DNA of 64,000 nucleotides from Apostichopus japonicus (GCF_037975245.1 NC_092577.1:24859398-24923397), one strand, 5' to 3'; counted from the first letter of the stretch, positions 48,137 to 61,900 are shown. Translations and numbers: made by a program. The notes: generated from the letters alone by a model not told the origin.

Positions 48137-49051
48137 TGTTACCGTCCCCTAGAGGGGAGAGAGTAGACAGACAAATATTTCATATACTTTGAGAAATGGC
48201 GTTGCTGTATTCTCCGTACACATAACAATTTAACATTAACCCTGAAACAACTTTAAGATGTAGCACTTCACCTACAGTAGAGACTTGATGCCTCTCTTGT
48301 ATAATTAATGTAGGTATTGACATGTCTGTTACTGAACAGTTGGACAAATAAGTGAATGAGTGTCCTTACTTCTTTACATAACAATATTTATACTCAATCA
48401 ACAGCACAATGATCAACTATATGATCACTCCTTGAGGTGAGGCTCCTTATAAAATTTGTATGATTCAACCCTACTCATTTGCTCACCACGCTTCCCTATG
48501 CACTACGTACTGTTACACAAATGCATAAAACCCACAGCAACTGCTACCTAACACACATTATAATACAGACCATGCCTACGGCTGTCAAACCCACGCTAAT
48601 AGACTCTATATTAACAGTACAGCCTTGCCAACATAATATACTATCACATGGACGTATGGTCAACGTAAGCCGACGGCCTGGCCGTAACTATGAAGAAAAC
48701 TAACTCTATAGTCATTGTAAATATGGCAACAAGCTTGCTTTAAGTAATCAAAGAATGACCGCTGAAGAGTCATTTATCGTTTTAATCATTTAAGGTAAAA
48801 TTAATACATTATGTACATACCTGGAGGGGAGAGAGTAGACAGACAAATATTTCATATACTTTGAGAAATGGCGTTGCTGTATTCTCAGCCAGCAGCGTGC
48901 CCAGACCCCGCAGTAAACAAACTGACAGATTGGAATCTGCTAACTTCTGACAACCTGAATCGATGCGAACGCAGTCGTATAAATGACGGTAATACTGCCA
49001 CTTGGAAAATGACAAGTTTTTTTGTAGGGGGCATAATTCATACCTGTCACA
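48137..49051 (-). repeat. 5' LTR (915 bp)
   Basis: Partner of the 40542-41535 LTR. It starts TGTTACCGTCCCCTAGAGGG and ends ACCTGTCACA on the plus strand. It lacks the ~95-bp repeat expansion. Transcription of gag-pol would start in this LTR on the minus strand. Confidence 0.93.
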
Positions 49052-49055
49052 TTGA
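49052..49055. repeat. 4-bp LTR-element target duplication, right
   Basis: TTGA follows the 5' LTR and matches 40538-40541. Confidence 0.7.
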
Positions 49056-49517
49056 ATTTGTGAATGAATAATTCTTGATTATAATTATAATAGACTCCAA
49101 GGATATTAACCCTTTCTTCCCCAAATTCCCACCGAACCGTCCAGTTCTAACGCGGTTCTATGCATCCTCAGATCTTGAGTCCATCCCATATACAAAGTCG
49201 TTATAAAAACATATACATATAATACCTACATTTGTTAGTCTACTAATACTATGCCGACAATCCCAAGTTCACAACAAACCTATTCGCAGGCCACAAGCCT
49301 AAAAACATGCAATGCGTGCAGGCTTTATTATTTACTGTACGTCCTGCACGTTAATCTAAAAGAGCTTGATCGGCCTTGCATTACCCGTACGTGGGGTTGC
49401 TTTAAAAACCCGCTGAAAGCAAATTCCTGATACAACTGGGTTCGTACGACAACCCCGGTCCTGTCCGTGCAGCGTATGAAAGTGTTCATGTGAAGTGAAC
49501 GTGGTTCTATAAGGAAC

Positions 49518-49611
49518 TGAGCATGGGCAGTACGGTTTGGAACGAAAAAAAGGCGCCAAAGTAAGAAACTACCTAAAAGTGTCTTCATTCTTTCAACCAA
49601 AGAACTGGGAA
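49518..49611 (+). promoter_or_regulatory. Promoter/first-exon-like module, copy 1
   Basis: TGAGCATGGGCAGTAC (49518-49533), AAAGGCGCCA (49550-49559) and GAAACTAC (49565-49572), then a CA-rich stretch and a donor-like GTAAGC at 49612. The same ordered blocks recur at 49895-49985, which suggests conserved function. No ATG-led frame follows. Confidence 0.35.
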
Positions 49612-49894
49612 GTAAGCGCTTTTTTCTAAGCAAAAATCGCATATACTCGCATTCAAACAAATTTAGACGTAAACTCGCAGTGAATCAGATGGCTGTCTGT
49701 CGTAGGGCCGTTATTACATGCAGCAGGCGGCAAATTTAACAATAAAAAGGGTGCAGAAGAGCTTCACGCAGATAAACGAAGACTTAAGTACATGAATTTG
49801 TGCAAGGCCCAATCGCTGCGCTCAAAGGCGACCGCCTGCAGTAAGCACGCACATAATTGGTTCGAAGCTGACGGTGTGGGCGTGGTTATTAGGC

Positions 49895-49985
49895 TGAGCA
49901 TGGGCAGTACATAAATAGGCATAAAGGCGCCAGTTTTGGAAACTACTAAAAAGTTACTTATTCCAACAAGAAAACCAAGCAAGGT
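49895..49985 (+). promoter_or_regulatory. Promoter/first-exon-like module, copy 2
   Basis: TGAGCATGGGCAGTAC (49895-49910), a TATA-like ATAAATAGGCATAAAG, AAAGGCGCCA (49923-49932) and GAAACTAC (49939-49946), ending AAGCAAG|GTAAGTA with a strong donor at 49984. It could be the untranslated first exon of the transposase gene, whose coding exon follows an acceptor-like CTAACCTCAG at 53643. Confidence 0.4.
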
Positions 49986-52919
49986 AAGTACACAATTTTT
50001 TTTTAAGCAGAAAATCAGTATTATTTACAGCTTCAATGTAACGCAAACACTATTTAATGAATAATTTGGAAATACATATCAAATGTTGAAAGTTATTTGT
50101 ACTTCTTGTAATTATTTTCTTCTTCTTTTCATATAAAGTAATTATATTCCGAAAGTGACTCACTTAATTAAAAAATGTGAATAGGCCTAGGCTAGGCCTA
50201 TAATAAAGACTCAGTACACTGAGTAAAATAGTCAAACACATACACGGTAGCCTTGCTATAGTGCCGTTTTCAACAGTTCAGCTTAAGTCGTTAATATCTG
50301 GTCCGATATTATTTTATTTACTTAATATATAAAACAGCGTAGACTTTGGTAAACGTCCCAGTTTCTATCCTGTAATCAGTAACTGCCGTTAGGTAGCCTT
50401 GTATAACTTTGAGTTAAAAGGTAATTATAGCCTAGGCCTAACTGTTACAAATTAAAACATTAACTTATCTTGTGGAAGTTGTGGCGAATGGCTGTGTCAA
50501 TTAAAGAATAAACGGCCTATATTATAGAGTTTCAAAGTGTTCATCATGCCTTTTTTTATAGGCCTATATGCATTTGTTAAGATAGCAAATATGATCGAGG
50601 GCCCATACCCATAGCCTACGTACGTTAATTTATAATTATTTAGGCTAGGCTATTTTTTAAAAACTTAATTAATTGGCGGTAGCACGACAAGACATGGTTT
50701 GGTATCGGCTGATCCCCCCCCCCCAGCCTTCACTTTAAAGGCCTATCTAAATTAGACGACCGAGCTAGGTCAGTAGGCTATATCTCATAATCTATAAGTG
50801 GTAATTAACACCAAACGGACACCATCTCCCGCCCCTTCAGCTAAAACGAGTAAAAAACTAAAAAAAAACTATGTGCATATAGCTGTTGGTGTTAGAGCGG
50901 CAACTTTGAAGTAGTAGAACTTGAACAAGGTCTAGGCTACAGCGATACTGTAGGCACAGCGTAATTAATTTAGAGAATATGATACAGTGATGATTAAGCC
51001 TAACTTAATCTTAACAGGGCTTCAGTCTCTGCATACAACAATGATTCATGGCCGGGTGTTTACCGGCAGTTATACTATATATCCTCGATCTTCTTAAGTT
51101 GGCTAGCCTAGCTAGGCTAACCTGGCTATAACCTAGGGCTAGGCCTACACAGACTGGTAAAAGTATCGGACTAGTACTATTAGTAATACTAGGCAAACTG
51201 GGCATCATGCACGTAGCTAATTAGTCCTGATTGTAGCATAAATAAGGCGTAAGAGTAGGGCCTAGGATTTTAAGAAGGTTACCAGATACAGTTGCAATGG
51301 AGCCTGGTATTGGTAATTAAATCTGTCCGTCGACGAGCTTAGTCTTGCATTATACATGGCTGAGCTAAGTTGTAAATAATTAGGCCTATAATAATATTAC
51401 TAAGTAGGCTAAAACCATTTATCAATGAAATTCGACTAATATTACTACCAAGTATTATTAAGTCAAATAGCGGTGTCGGATCAACCTAAGAAACGAATTT
51501 CACATTGTTAGGCCAATTGGTCTAACTTTGTCAAAGTATAAGTTGTAACTTGCAGCTAGGCCTATTAATTTTCTAGTTGATAGAAGCCACATTGCCGACG
51601 GAGGCAGTCAAATCACGCGAAACACTATAAAATAACATGTCAATAGGCCGATACCTTTTTCTTGTGTTTAAGTCTGCGAGCATTCCTTTCTACAATAAAG
51701 TTAGCCTTTTATTTTTAACTGAGGGAATTTTCTATATCTTAAATATAGCTTAGGCTTACGTTAGACATACGGTCTATAGGCCTAGTACTAGCGCGCATCG
51801 CCATTGAGTACTAAGTTTTAGGCTAACTTTGTCCTCGCCAATAAGTATATGGGTTTAAAGCAATAGTTAAAATAACTAAAATAAATTAAGAAGCTAACCC
51901 GATGACCAATTAGGTACGAAAGTAACTTAAATTCCACTAAACTGTAACATATATATTATAACTTGTACAGTAGTACTACACTAGTACAGTACTATACAAC
52001 TATGTTCTTCTACAGTACAATACTGCTAGCTCGCGCACATCAGGCCGATGACTAATCGGAGAATCCAACTCTCATACGTACAGCTTCTTGTTGTCATGAC
52101 GACAATGACGACTACGTCATTGGGATTCCCAAACGGCTTGTCAGTTGTATATTACTAGTTAGTAAAATGATAGCACTCCCCCTTTGGATAAGTTCTCGGC
52201 TGATATTGTTCATAACTTGGAGCTTTGTGCGCCGAATTATAAGCTTTCGGCCTAGCTTACCGTTCTAATATTTTGACGACCAAATCTTTTGACATCAGGC
52301 TATGTGCAGTTTGAGAGGGTCAGGGGGCACGTCCTTTTTTTTGTTGCATCAATTGGAATCGTAAATGTATGATTTATTGGCCCCATATGCATGTCATATT
52401 TTCAAACATGGTCACCATTTGGTCAAAATTCTGAATGTCTGAGAACAATTGGAGAGTGTAGACCTCAAAGAAATAATGTTGGAAAACTTCTTGCAATTTT
52501 AACGTGCTATAATTTGGGGTCATTTAAGTCCTCTCCACATGTCCAGATATGCTACTTTTCATTTGTCAATCTTCGTAACCTAAATTTGTATTTGGTTTTT
52601 CACTGGGTCTGTGGCTATGTCGTGGGGAAGCAAGACCTCTGGGAAAGTAGGCCTAATTCTAACACGTTACCAATAACTTTGGTTCAATTTAGACACAATA
52701 ACCTTATCACACGTCACTTTCTATCCGTACCACGTAAGTTCGCCTTTTTTGAAGAAACTCGGTTTGACAATTATTAATGTCATGTCTGAGCTGCACAGCG
52801 AACACAATTTCTTTGAAAATTACTCAAATGACAACATATTTGAAGAGCAAGGGATATTGTCAAGTGAATTTGTATTATTCATTGCATGCATATATTTAAG
52901 AAAAACTTAATTACAGACT

Positions 52920-53605
52920 ACATACAAGTTTCAATAAAGGAAATCCACAAGAACAAGTAATGTTGCACCCTAAAGAGCCACACAAACAATTAAGTTGCAG
53001 ACTTAACAATTAAGAAATAATTTGAATCCTTAAAAAAAACAATTGAGTTTAATAGGAGTAAATATAAATAAATAACTTGTGAGCTTGTACTTAAGAATTA
53101 GGCACAGTTAACAAAGAGGGAAACTACATGATGTGTGACTATAAAAGCCCCCAAAAACTTTCAAGTGGAAACTAAAAAGAACAATTGATGAAAAACAACT
53201 TTATGAATACCTTTCGAAAGATAATTAACCTATAAACAAGGATTTTAGATAATGGAAACCAACAAGAACAATTGATGAATGTAATTAATGTAACCACCCG
53301 AACCCTGCCAACCCCTCCCCCTAACAAATGTTGAATCCATTTTTTACAAATGCCTTAAGAAAGATAATTAAATTATAGAGGATTTTAAATAATGGAAACC
53401 AAGAAGAACAAGTGATGAATTTAATTTTGTAACCTCTATAAACCCTCTCTCCCCCAACTCTAACAAATGTTGACTCAAAAACACTTTACAAATGGATGCT
53501 TAAATATAATTTAATTATAGACAATTTCCAATAATGGAAACCTACAAGAATTGATTCATACTGCCCCCCCTCCCCCACCATACAAATGATGACCCACAAC
53601 CTTTT
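52920..53605 (+). repeat. Diverged tandem repeat, ~140-bp unit
   Basis: AATGGAAACC followed by (A/T)ACAAGAA and (C/A)A.TTGATGAA recurs at 53251, 53391 and 53533 (spacing 140 and 142), each followed by a C-rich CCCCTCCCCC tract and ACAAATG(T/A)TGA. Weaker copies lie near 52933 and 53165. The array ends at the acceptor of the transposase coding exon. Confidence 0.7.
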
Positions 53606-53643
53606 GAAAAGATATTGCCTATTGTAATGATTTCTAACCTCAG

Positions 53644-55696
53644 GTGGTTAGAGATCCTGAAAATTCTTTATATCCCTGCAGCCATTTTACTATGGAAAAT
53701 GCTAAGGACAAACGCAGAAAATACAAACGCAAATCTATTTCTGCAGCTCGTTTGCTTAATACTGGAAGAAACTACCAAGCTCTCAGAGACGAGGATGATG
53801 GTGCTAGTTGTAGCTTGGGATCTACTGAAGAACTTCACAGTACTGCAAGTGCTGAAAAGCAACTCGAGAATAGGGCTACATATTCCATGTTTGATTGTGA
53901 TGGCACCCAATCATTACAAGCTGATGACATCAGTGAACATGATAATGAAAAGCCAACAGAGCCTGGTCCTGAACAGAGGTATGATGATGAATCCGAATCG
54001 GATGAATGTGACTCTGCCGAAGAGGGTCATTCAGTGGGAGATGGCCATTCTTATCACAGCACCAAATTGTGTACAATTGAAGCCGACCTTGCTAGTTGGG
54101 CAGTTGAATATCATGTTAAGCATAATGCAATTGATGGCCTGCTAAAAATACTACAAAAATCAGGACATAGTTGTCTCCCTACTACTGCTCGTACACTGTT
54201 AAATTCTCCAAGGAATGTTACCTCTACCATCAAATCTGGCATGGACTACATATACCTTGGATTAAAGAGTGAACTCCTTAAGATTGTCAAATGTTATGCT
54301 TTAACAAACTCTACTATTGACCATGTTGAAATCTCACTGAATATTGATGGTTTGCCATTGTTCAAAAGTGCCAACACATCCCTTTGGCCAATACTGTGTG
54401 GTGTAATGAACTTGCAACCAGTCAAAGTTTTTCCAGTAGCACTTTCCTTAGGAATTTCAAAACCCCAAAATTTGGACTTCTTGATTGATACCACAAATGA
54501 CTTACTCTGCCATGGTCTTTCAAATGACGGAAGAAACATAAAAGTCACCTTACGTTGTATTGTGTGTGATGCTCCTGCTAGAGCTTTTGTGAAATGTATG
54601 AAGTTATACTCTGGTTATTATGGCTGTGACAAATGCACCCAAAAAGGAGCCTGGAAGGGTAGAATGACATTTCCGGAAGTGGACGGCATAACTTTGCGGA
54701 CTGACGACTCTTTTCGATGCCAGACAAATATTGAACATCACAAGCAAGTGTCATCTCCATTCTGTGATGTCACCGATGATGTTCCCAATTGATTATATGC
54801 ATCAAGTTTGCCTTGGTGTCATGAGAAAATTACTAACATCATGGATAAGAGGCAAAAAAGAAGTAAGAATGTCAGCAGGACATGTCGAAGAAATCAGCAA
54901 TCGATTACTAGCTCTGAAGCCAAGTATTACCAATCAGTTTGCTAGAAAGCCAAGGAGCCTGTCAGACATCGATCGATGGAAAGCAACAGAGTTTCGTCAA
55001 TTCCTTCTTTACACAGGCAAGATTGTTTTGAAAGGAATTTTGAGGAAAGACCTGTATGACCATTTCCTATGTCTCAGCTTAGCTGTCTCAATATTGGTTT
55101 GTCCATCAACTACACACATTCACTACAAGTATGCAGACCAGTTATTGAAGTATGCGGTACACCAGTTCCGTACTTTGTATGGTAATGAGTTCCTTGTGTA
55201 CAATGTTCACTCGTTAGTTCATTTGGCAGATGAAGCTGTGTTACATGGCAGCTTGGACAGGTCTGCAGCTTTTCCATTTGAAAATTACATGCAGCACCTA
55301 AAGAGGCTAGTTAGATCTGGCAGGAACCCACTTATCCAGATAACCAAGAGATTATGTGAATATTCCGAGGCACACAGTTTTCCGCCAATCAGCAAATGCA
55401 GCATTTCTGTTAAGAGACCAAACAATCATTATATTATAAATAATTCATGTTGCTGTGAAATTTTACACAGCATCAGCTATACTGGAGATGAGAGGAATCT
55501 TTACTTGTGCAGAGCCTACGAAAAGACTCATCCAGTAACCAGCCATCCATGCGATTCCAGAATAATTGGTGCTCATTTAGTTTACAAGAGGGATGCTGTC
55601 ATAAAAGAAATAGTCTCTGATCAATTGACCACTAATGCTCTGGCATTTGAAAAATCAGATTCCATCATTTTTCTTGCAATATTACATCAAATTTAA
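53644..55696 (+). pseudogene. EnSpm/CACTA-like transposase, single frameshift
   Basis: The likely start is ATG 53692, after a CTAACCTCAG acceptor. N-terminus: a basic helix (KDKRRKYKRK), a long acidic disordered stretch (DDESESDECDSAEE), then the conserved LASWAVEYHVKHNAIDGLL and LPTTARTLLNSPR. Core: LNIDGLPLFKS (first Asp), LWPILC, LRCIVCDAPARAFV (second Asp) and a zinc-like YYGCDKCTQKG. After a +1-type shift between ~54768 and 54790 the reading continues as FPIDYMHQVCLGVMRKLL and on to the stop at 55694. The order matches the large family of animal DUF4218/Transposase_21-like transposases, which I place near EnSpm/CACTA by motif resemblance. It is followed 254 bp later on the same strand by a DUF4806-type gene, a pairing I recall in such elements. 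The frameshift disables this copy unless the assembly is wrong there. Confidence 0.72.
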
Positions 55697-55949
55697 AAAG
55701 CAGCACAAATGTACTTCCAAATTTATAATGATGATATCGCAATCACTACTGATGTGAAGAGGAAATATTCATAACTACATACAAGCTAATTCTTAGAATA
55801 ATTGACTGTAAAGATCACTTATCGAGACTTTCCAACAACATTCCATGCAGATCCTAGGAATTTTAAACATGTAAAAAAGAGTTCTTTAAATAAAACTACA
55901 TCAGCGTATCTGGTTGTCATAATTCTTGATCTGACTTTATTTCTTGCAG

Positions 55950-58900
55950 ATGAACCAATTTGCAGTTGTGGAGTTTGTGGCTGAGGGGTCTGTGGAAGTT
56001 GTGAGCAGAAAATGGATTGCAGGTAGTGGTGAAGTAAGTCATTTCCAAATATTTCTACAACCACTTGGAATCTTACATCACTCTTTAGTTTTAGCCAACC
56101 ACGAGTCACAAGTATAAAGACCCATTAATGTGTATTGCACACTTACCATTACAATGTGTCAGAGTATGTCAATATGTCAGTGAAAGTGGTACAAGTACAA
56201 TCACTTCAATACTGTCCCAACAATCATATTGCTTTGTATTTTCAGAATCTACACTGTTATTGGCCAAGAAGCAATGCCACTTTCAGGGCCAAAAAGGGGG
56301 AACTGCCTGATCCCGAAAGATGGTCCAAGCACAAAGTGCGTGTGTTTCGTTTCGTTGGTAGGCAATTCCAAATTTCTCCTTCCAAATTCCATCTATATGC
56401 TTGTTTGAATATTGACACAAACTTAGTGACATTAGTTCAAAAAACCAAATACTCTCTCGCAGAGCTGATAAGTAGCCTACAACCACAATTTTATATTGAT
56501 GTACTTCTTTTCTAGATTTTAGCTGTTTCATAATGCAGGCGCAAATTCAAGCCAAGTGGAAAGCAAATCAAAACAAGAAAACCAAGAGGTTTTGAGATTC
56601 CTTGGCATCTAAATATTACTGTAGGTTCATTGTGTACACTTGGTTCCGACCTTTTATGAATATCAATGTAGCATCAACACAAATGTTGTATCAGCTCAAG
56701 TTTGATGAACAAATTGATATTTTAAAGAATTTGCTTTGAGCTCTACCACTCATTAATATTCATGCCCCCCTCATTAATAGTATTGGGGTAGAATTCCGAC
56801 TTGCAGCTGGAAGGTTAGGGGTTCGACTCCTGGCCGGGTCATACTGAAGATTTCTTGAAAATCACTCTAAGCCCCGCCCACTCATTAATATTCATAAATT
56901 AGCACCAAAAAAATAGGGATCGTCTACTCATGATGGGTGACCTATGTACCAAAAATGAGATCAATCCACCTTGGGATTGCTCAGAAAACCTAATTTCAAG
57001 CTTTTTTGCAAAAAACAACTTAGCCCCGCCCCTCATGAATAATAATGAGATTGAACAAACTGTTACCATATTCATATAGAGGACTTTCCTCTTGTACCAC
57101 CAAACTAAGTTCCATGAAAATTGAACATACGGTTGCGAAGATATTAACATTTGTTGAAAATCACTCTAAGCCCCGCCCACTCATTAATATTCATGATATT
57201 AGCACCAAAATAAATAGGGATCGTCTACTCATGATGGGTAACCTATGTACCAAGAATGAGATCAATCCACCTTGGGATTGCTGAGAAAACCTAATTTCAA
57301 GCTTCTTTGCGAAAAACAACACTTAGCCCCGCCCCTCATGAATAATAATAAGATTGGACAAACTGTCACCATATTCATATAGAGAACTTTCCTCTTGTAC
57401 CACCAAACCAAGTTCCATGAAAATTTAACTTACGGTTGCGAAGATATTGTCATTTGTTGAAAATCACTCTTAGCCCCGCCCACTCATTAATATTCATGAT
57501 ATTAGCACCAAAATAACCTATGTACCAAGAATGAGATCAATCTACCTTGGGATTGCTGAGAAAACCTAATTTCAAGCTTGGCGTCACACACACACACAGA
57601 CACACGCAGTCATGACCGCATAGATTCCTTCGGCTACCGCCAAGGAATCAAAAAGGCATTCCCTTCAAAACGGATTCCGTATGACATTGATGGAACACTG
57701 GCTGAGTGAGCCTTCAGTTCAAACTGCAATTGTACCCCCTTTACAATGTATTAGTCAATAAAGTTGTTAATTGCTCTATGCTATGATGAAAATCCAAAAT
57801 AATCATACTTGAACACACTGGGAACTGTTAGTCTGTCATCATTTCCATACCACAGACAACTATAACAAGGCACAGAAACTGTCACGGCTGGCCGAGGAAA
57901 CTTCCAACATAGATTCTGAAGGGGAAAGCCTTCAGAACAGCTCAAGACAGAGAACGGCACCGGCAAGATTTGTCTCCAGTGGTTCTGAGAGTGATGGAGA
58001 CGGTAGGCATCTGAAGATGATGTTATTTTTTTTCCAGCAGTATCTAGTTCTTCCTCAGTTTTGTCAAGTCCTACCCCTGTTAAGAGGAGAAAACATTAAA
58101 ACATTTCTCTTAAATTATGTTACTAAAAATGCTACAGTATCAATATGAATCAACATGTCATGGAAGAAAACATTGGTTTTTCAAAGCCCTTTGTTGAAGA
58201 TTATGACATTTGACTTGCTAACAATTCATTTTTGCTGATTTAACGTTTTCATTTACAAGAGACAGCCTTTAATAATAGCCATATCAGAGAGTTATTGAAG
58301 AATAAGGTTTTAAGTAATTGTTGCTGCATATGTCATATTTCAACTTTAAGACATTTCGGCCTGATTGTATTGCCACGAGTACTATGATATGTACAATCAT
58401 TAAAGAAAGTTTTTTGTTGTTGTTGCTCACATGCCATTGCAGATGAAAATGAAGACAACACTGAAGAAGCCATATCTGCACCAGTTGCAGCCCTTCCAAA
58501 GCCTCCAGTTCTTTCAGGCATCCATCAAAAGAGGCCATTCATTACATCCATAGGTAAAGCAGATGCTTTTTCACAATTACTCTCCTAACGTTTCTCATGG
58601 ATTCATTCAATGCGGTTTAATGAAAGTCAGTAGGTTTACCAAGTAGGAAATGAATACAAGGTCCCCTTCTTCAGGTAATGTTCTTTCAAGGTTTTCACAT
58701 ATTGTCACTGGCAGCTGACCTCAATTGACCACCAATTATCTCAGTTCCATCAGAAACACAGTATGCATATTCCAAACATGAGAACTACCAGGCTTCTGAA
58801 AGGATAGGGGCTGAGAGGGCACGCTGATAGAGGCGGTAACAAAAGGGAAGGGCCCGTCTGCAGTTAAGTCACAGACTACGTAGGCAGAGAGGACCAAGAT

Positions 58901-61900
58901 CTGTTCTTGAGTTTCCTTATCTTTTCAACTCGAACCAACCAATAACGTTAACCAAAAATATAAGTAGTAAACAGCTCCTGAAAGTGATATGAAGAAACAA
59001 ACATTAAACAATATGGAAATATGAAATTATAACAGTACTCCTGCAAAAGTAAACTAAATCGCTCATACTACAATATGCACACGTTGGTACAATACTTCTT
59101 TCAAATAGCATAGTTACACCGAAAGCATTCCAAACATAAGAATTCATGTGAAATAATTGTAGAAATAGCAAACAGTCAATGACTGTGAAAAAAATGAGCA
59201 ACAAATCCTTACTGAACATATAAATTATAAAATCATGAAATTTAGAATATAAATATTGAATGAAGAAATGATAACAGATTTAACAATGGAAAAATGTCAA
59301 TCGATAAACCGCACTTCTACAGTTTAGTAGAAAATGAAAGAGAAAAATACAATCCTTCAGCACTTTAATTTAATTACCCTTAAAGAAACAACATTATATA
59401 CAGCACCGCTATTACTCACCAAACCAATTACGAAAACAATTTACAGGTGGCTACTGACATCAGTACTAGACCATCTTAGTTCCAGACTCTGCACATAGAC
59501 ATCTATGTCAACAAAAAAGATGAACCTTATAAAAAATATACGTGTACAAATTAACTTGGAATGCGCCCTGCAAACCCACAACATTTGCTCGGCTAAATTG
59601 TCACTAATCACGTATGGTAAATGAACATTGCAGAACAGTATAAATTATCTACATGCTAACTTTAAAACATATAAAATATATAATGAGATGATTGAACAGA
59701 AGAACAATAAAGCCATTACATTAATTTACTTTTCCTTGTAGCCTACACTACAGTTAACTGTATATATATATATATACTGCTGTACACAGTGGAACCATTG
59801 AACATGTGCCTAGGCCCAAATCCTTTGTTCTAAAGTAACACATATGGCCTGCAATATATTCAGTTCTTTACTGAGGATCAACATATTAACAGTAAAATAT
59901 TAACAACACAGAAAGAAACACTGCTGAAATTATCAGTGCATTGTTCAATACCATGCTCATATAACCAGTGTAACCAGTCTAGGTTTATACCTCTTTTCCT
60001 TGCCAAATAGTGCAACCTAGGCCCTCCAAAAATTGGTGAAATTATTACTTATACATACTGAATGTGTGACATGAAATATGAATAATTAAAATATAAAATT
60101 AAGCTGACATAGGATATCAATTGAATGTTACCATGCTGTAATATGAAGCTGAATAAATCACATCGAAATTTCATACAAATATACTCTTATCAGTTCTTAG
60201 TAACGTTAAATTTCGTGGAACTAATACCTACATACTATTTAAATGACCAATTTGCACTTACACAATATCGTGATTATACATAATTTTAATCAATATCTTA
60301 TAGCCTCATTCTACCCCAAAACAACAGCTAAAGAACCACGTGAGACAATATTAATGTTTACTCACCAAACAGAACCAAAATAACTCTTCATCATCGTTTG
60401 AAACTGCAAACGGACGAAATAATCTTCTCTCATTCTAATAGACACCTTGCTTCTTGAAATTCTCACATGCAACTAACCAGTGTTACCAGCGACAGTTGAC
60501 GAAAAAACGCTACATTTACGAAAATAAAACCCCAGAAAACGCTCAACGGTAGTTTCCCTAACTTTCGTGTTCTTTCGAGTCAATTTAGCACATATTCGTA
60601 GGATGAATGGTCACCGATCACAAAATAGATTTTGAATAGTTGATTTGTGATAGTTGTGTGATAGTCTGACCCAGAAAATAAGAAAAAATATGCAAATTTT
60701 CGCTAGGAAATTCCGAAGATTGGTCAAAAATACTCAAAATAAATTTGGATGGGTCTCCAAGTAAGAATTTGGTCTAAAAAATCGGAAAAATTGTCTATTA
60801 TTTGTAAATTTAACTAGTTTTAGGCAAAGAAAGCTAGAATTACCAAACTTAAAAAAAACCTACGCAAGAACCCCAGAAATGACTAAAAACGCTAGATCTA
60901 GTGTTAAAAACCCTAACGCTGGCAACACTGACTCTAACCCACGCCAAGCCAGGAGGGTGCATTTGCATAAACTCAGGGCTACAAGCGCAAGAATATTCTT
61001 CATCTTTAACATCCAATCCCTGTATTACTGCAGAGATTTGACTCTAGCACCAAAATATAAGTAATTATAAACATGTTTACATAAGAAAAGTAACAATCAA
61101 TAGTAAACCAGCAGCTCACTTTAGTTTAATAATGTACCTACATTACCAAAATAAGGAAAGCGAGGTTGTAGACAAAGGGGTTCTGTTGACCACATGCTGC
61201 CCATGTGGACCAAGCTATGAATAATTCACGCGCCAGTCAAATACAGAAGGACAATGACATTACTGTACTAGGGACCTATTTTCAACTCACTACACTCCCC
61301 TGCTCAAGATAGGAATATACGAACACACATAGAGACACTCAAGTATTACCGAAAGCAAAGGCTGCTAAGACGGTCATCTCTTATTATAAAATCAAAAGGA
61401 ATGGAATCTGACTCTTAAATTGTAACAGCACTTTTCTTCTGGATTGATTGATTTCAGTGTACAAGGAAAGCAGGCTTATGTCTACCCAATATCTTGTCCT
61501 TTCAGATGCTGTGTCACACAGATCTCTTGAAACCCGGAAAAAGAGGATTCCTGGGTCAAATTCACAACAACGTAAGTCAAAATATATTAAAAATCACAGA
61601 TTTAACAAAAAGTTCTCTAATACCCTAGCTGTAGAGCAAGGACAATTACAAAGATCAGATTCCATGATGCTACGTCATCTGTCTCCAAATCAAACAGCCA
61701 TGAGGGGATATGCTTTGCAAATTGTTAGGACCACTTGTGGAGAAGGCTGCTGATAAAAAGAATATGACAATATGAGATGTCAAAAAATGAAAACACTGTA
61801 TTCCATGTAATCAAGTACCGTGTTTATTTAAACTTAGTTTTAAGTTGTTTCTGCATGAACAATCAGAGTGGTGTGAAGCAAACTTGCTCATGGTGTGATT

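Larger units (their letters stand above)
40542..49051 (-). mobile_element. Ty3/Gypsy-like LTR retrotransposon
   Basis: An 8.5-kb element on the minus strand with two near-identical LTRs (TG...CA on the plus strand), a PBS, a polypurine tract, gag and a long uninterrupted pol. Pol order protease-RT-RNase H-integrase defines Ty3/Gypsy. The near-identity of the LTRs points to recent insertion. Gag has one premature TGA, so this copy may be defective unless complemented or read through. Confidence 0.95.
49056..53150. other. Long non-coding stretch; possible 5' intron
   Basis: No supported coding exon. It is rich in TAGGCCTA-type words (for example 50184-50202, 50430-50440 and 51120-51140). It contains the duplicated promoter-like module near 49.5-50.0 kb, described separately. 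If that module is a first exon, 49984-53642 would be a 5' UTR intron leading to the transposase at 53.6 kb. Confidence 0.35.

Noticed and set aside
56872-57500. CRISPR-like array at 300-bp spacing
   Set aside because: The repeated unit fills the whole period, copies are diverged, and the sequence is clearly eukaryotic; it is a tandem repeat.
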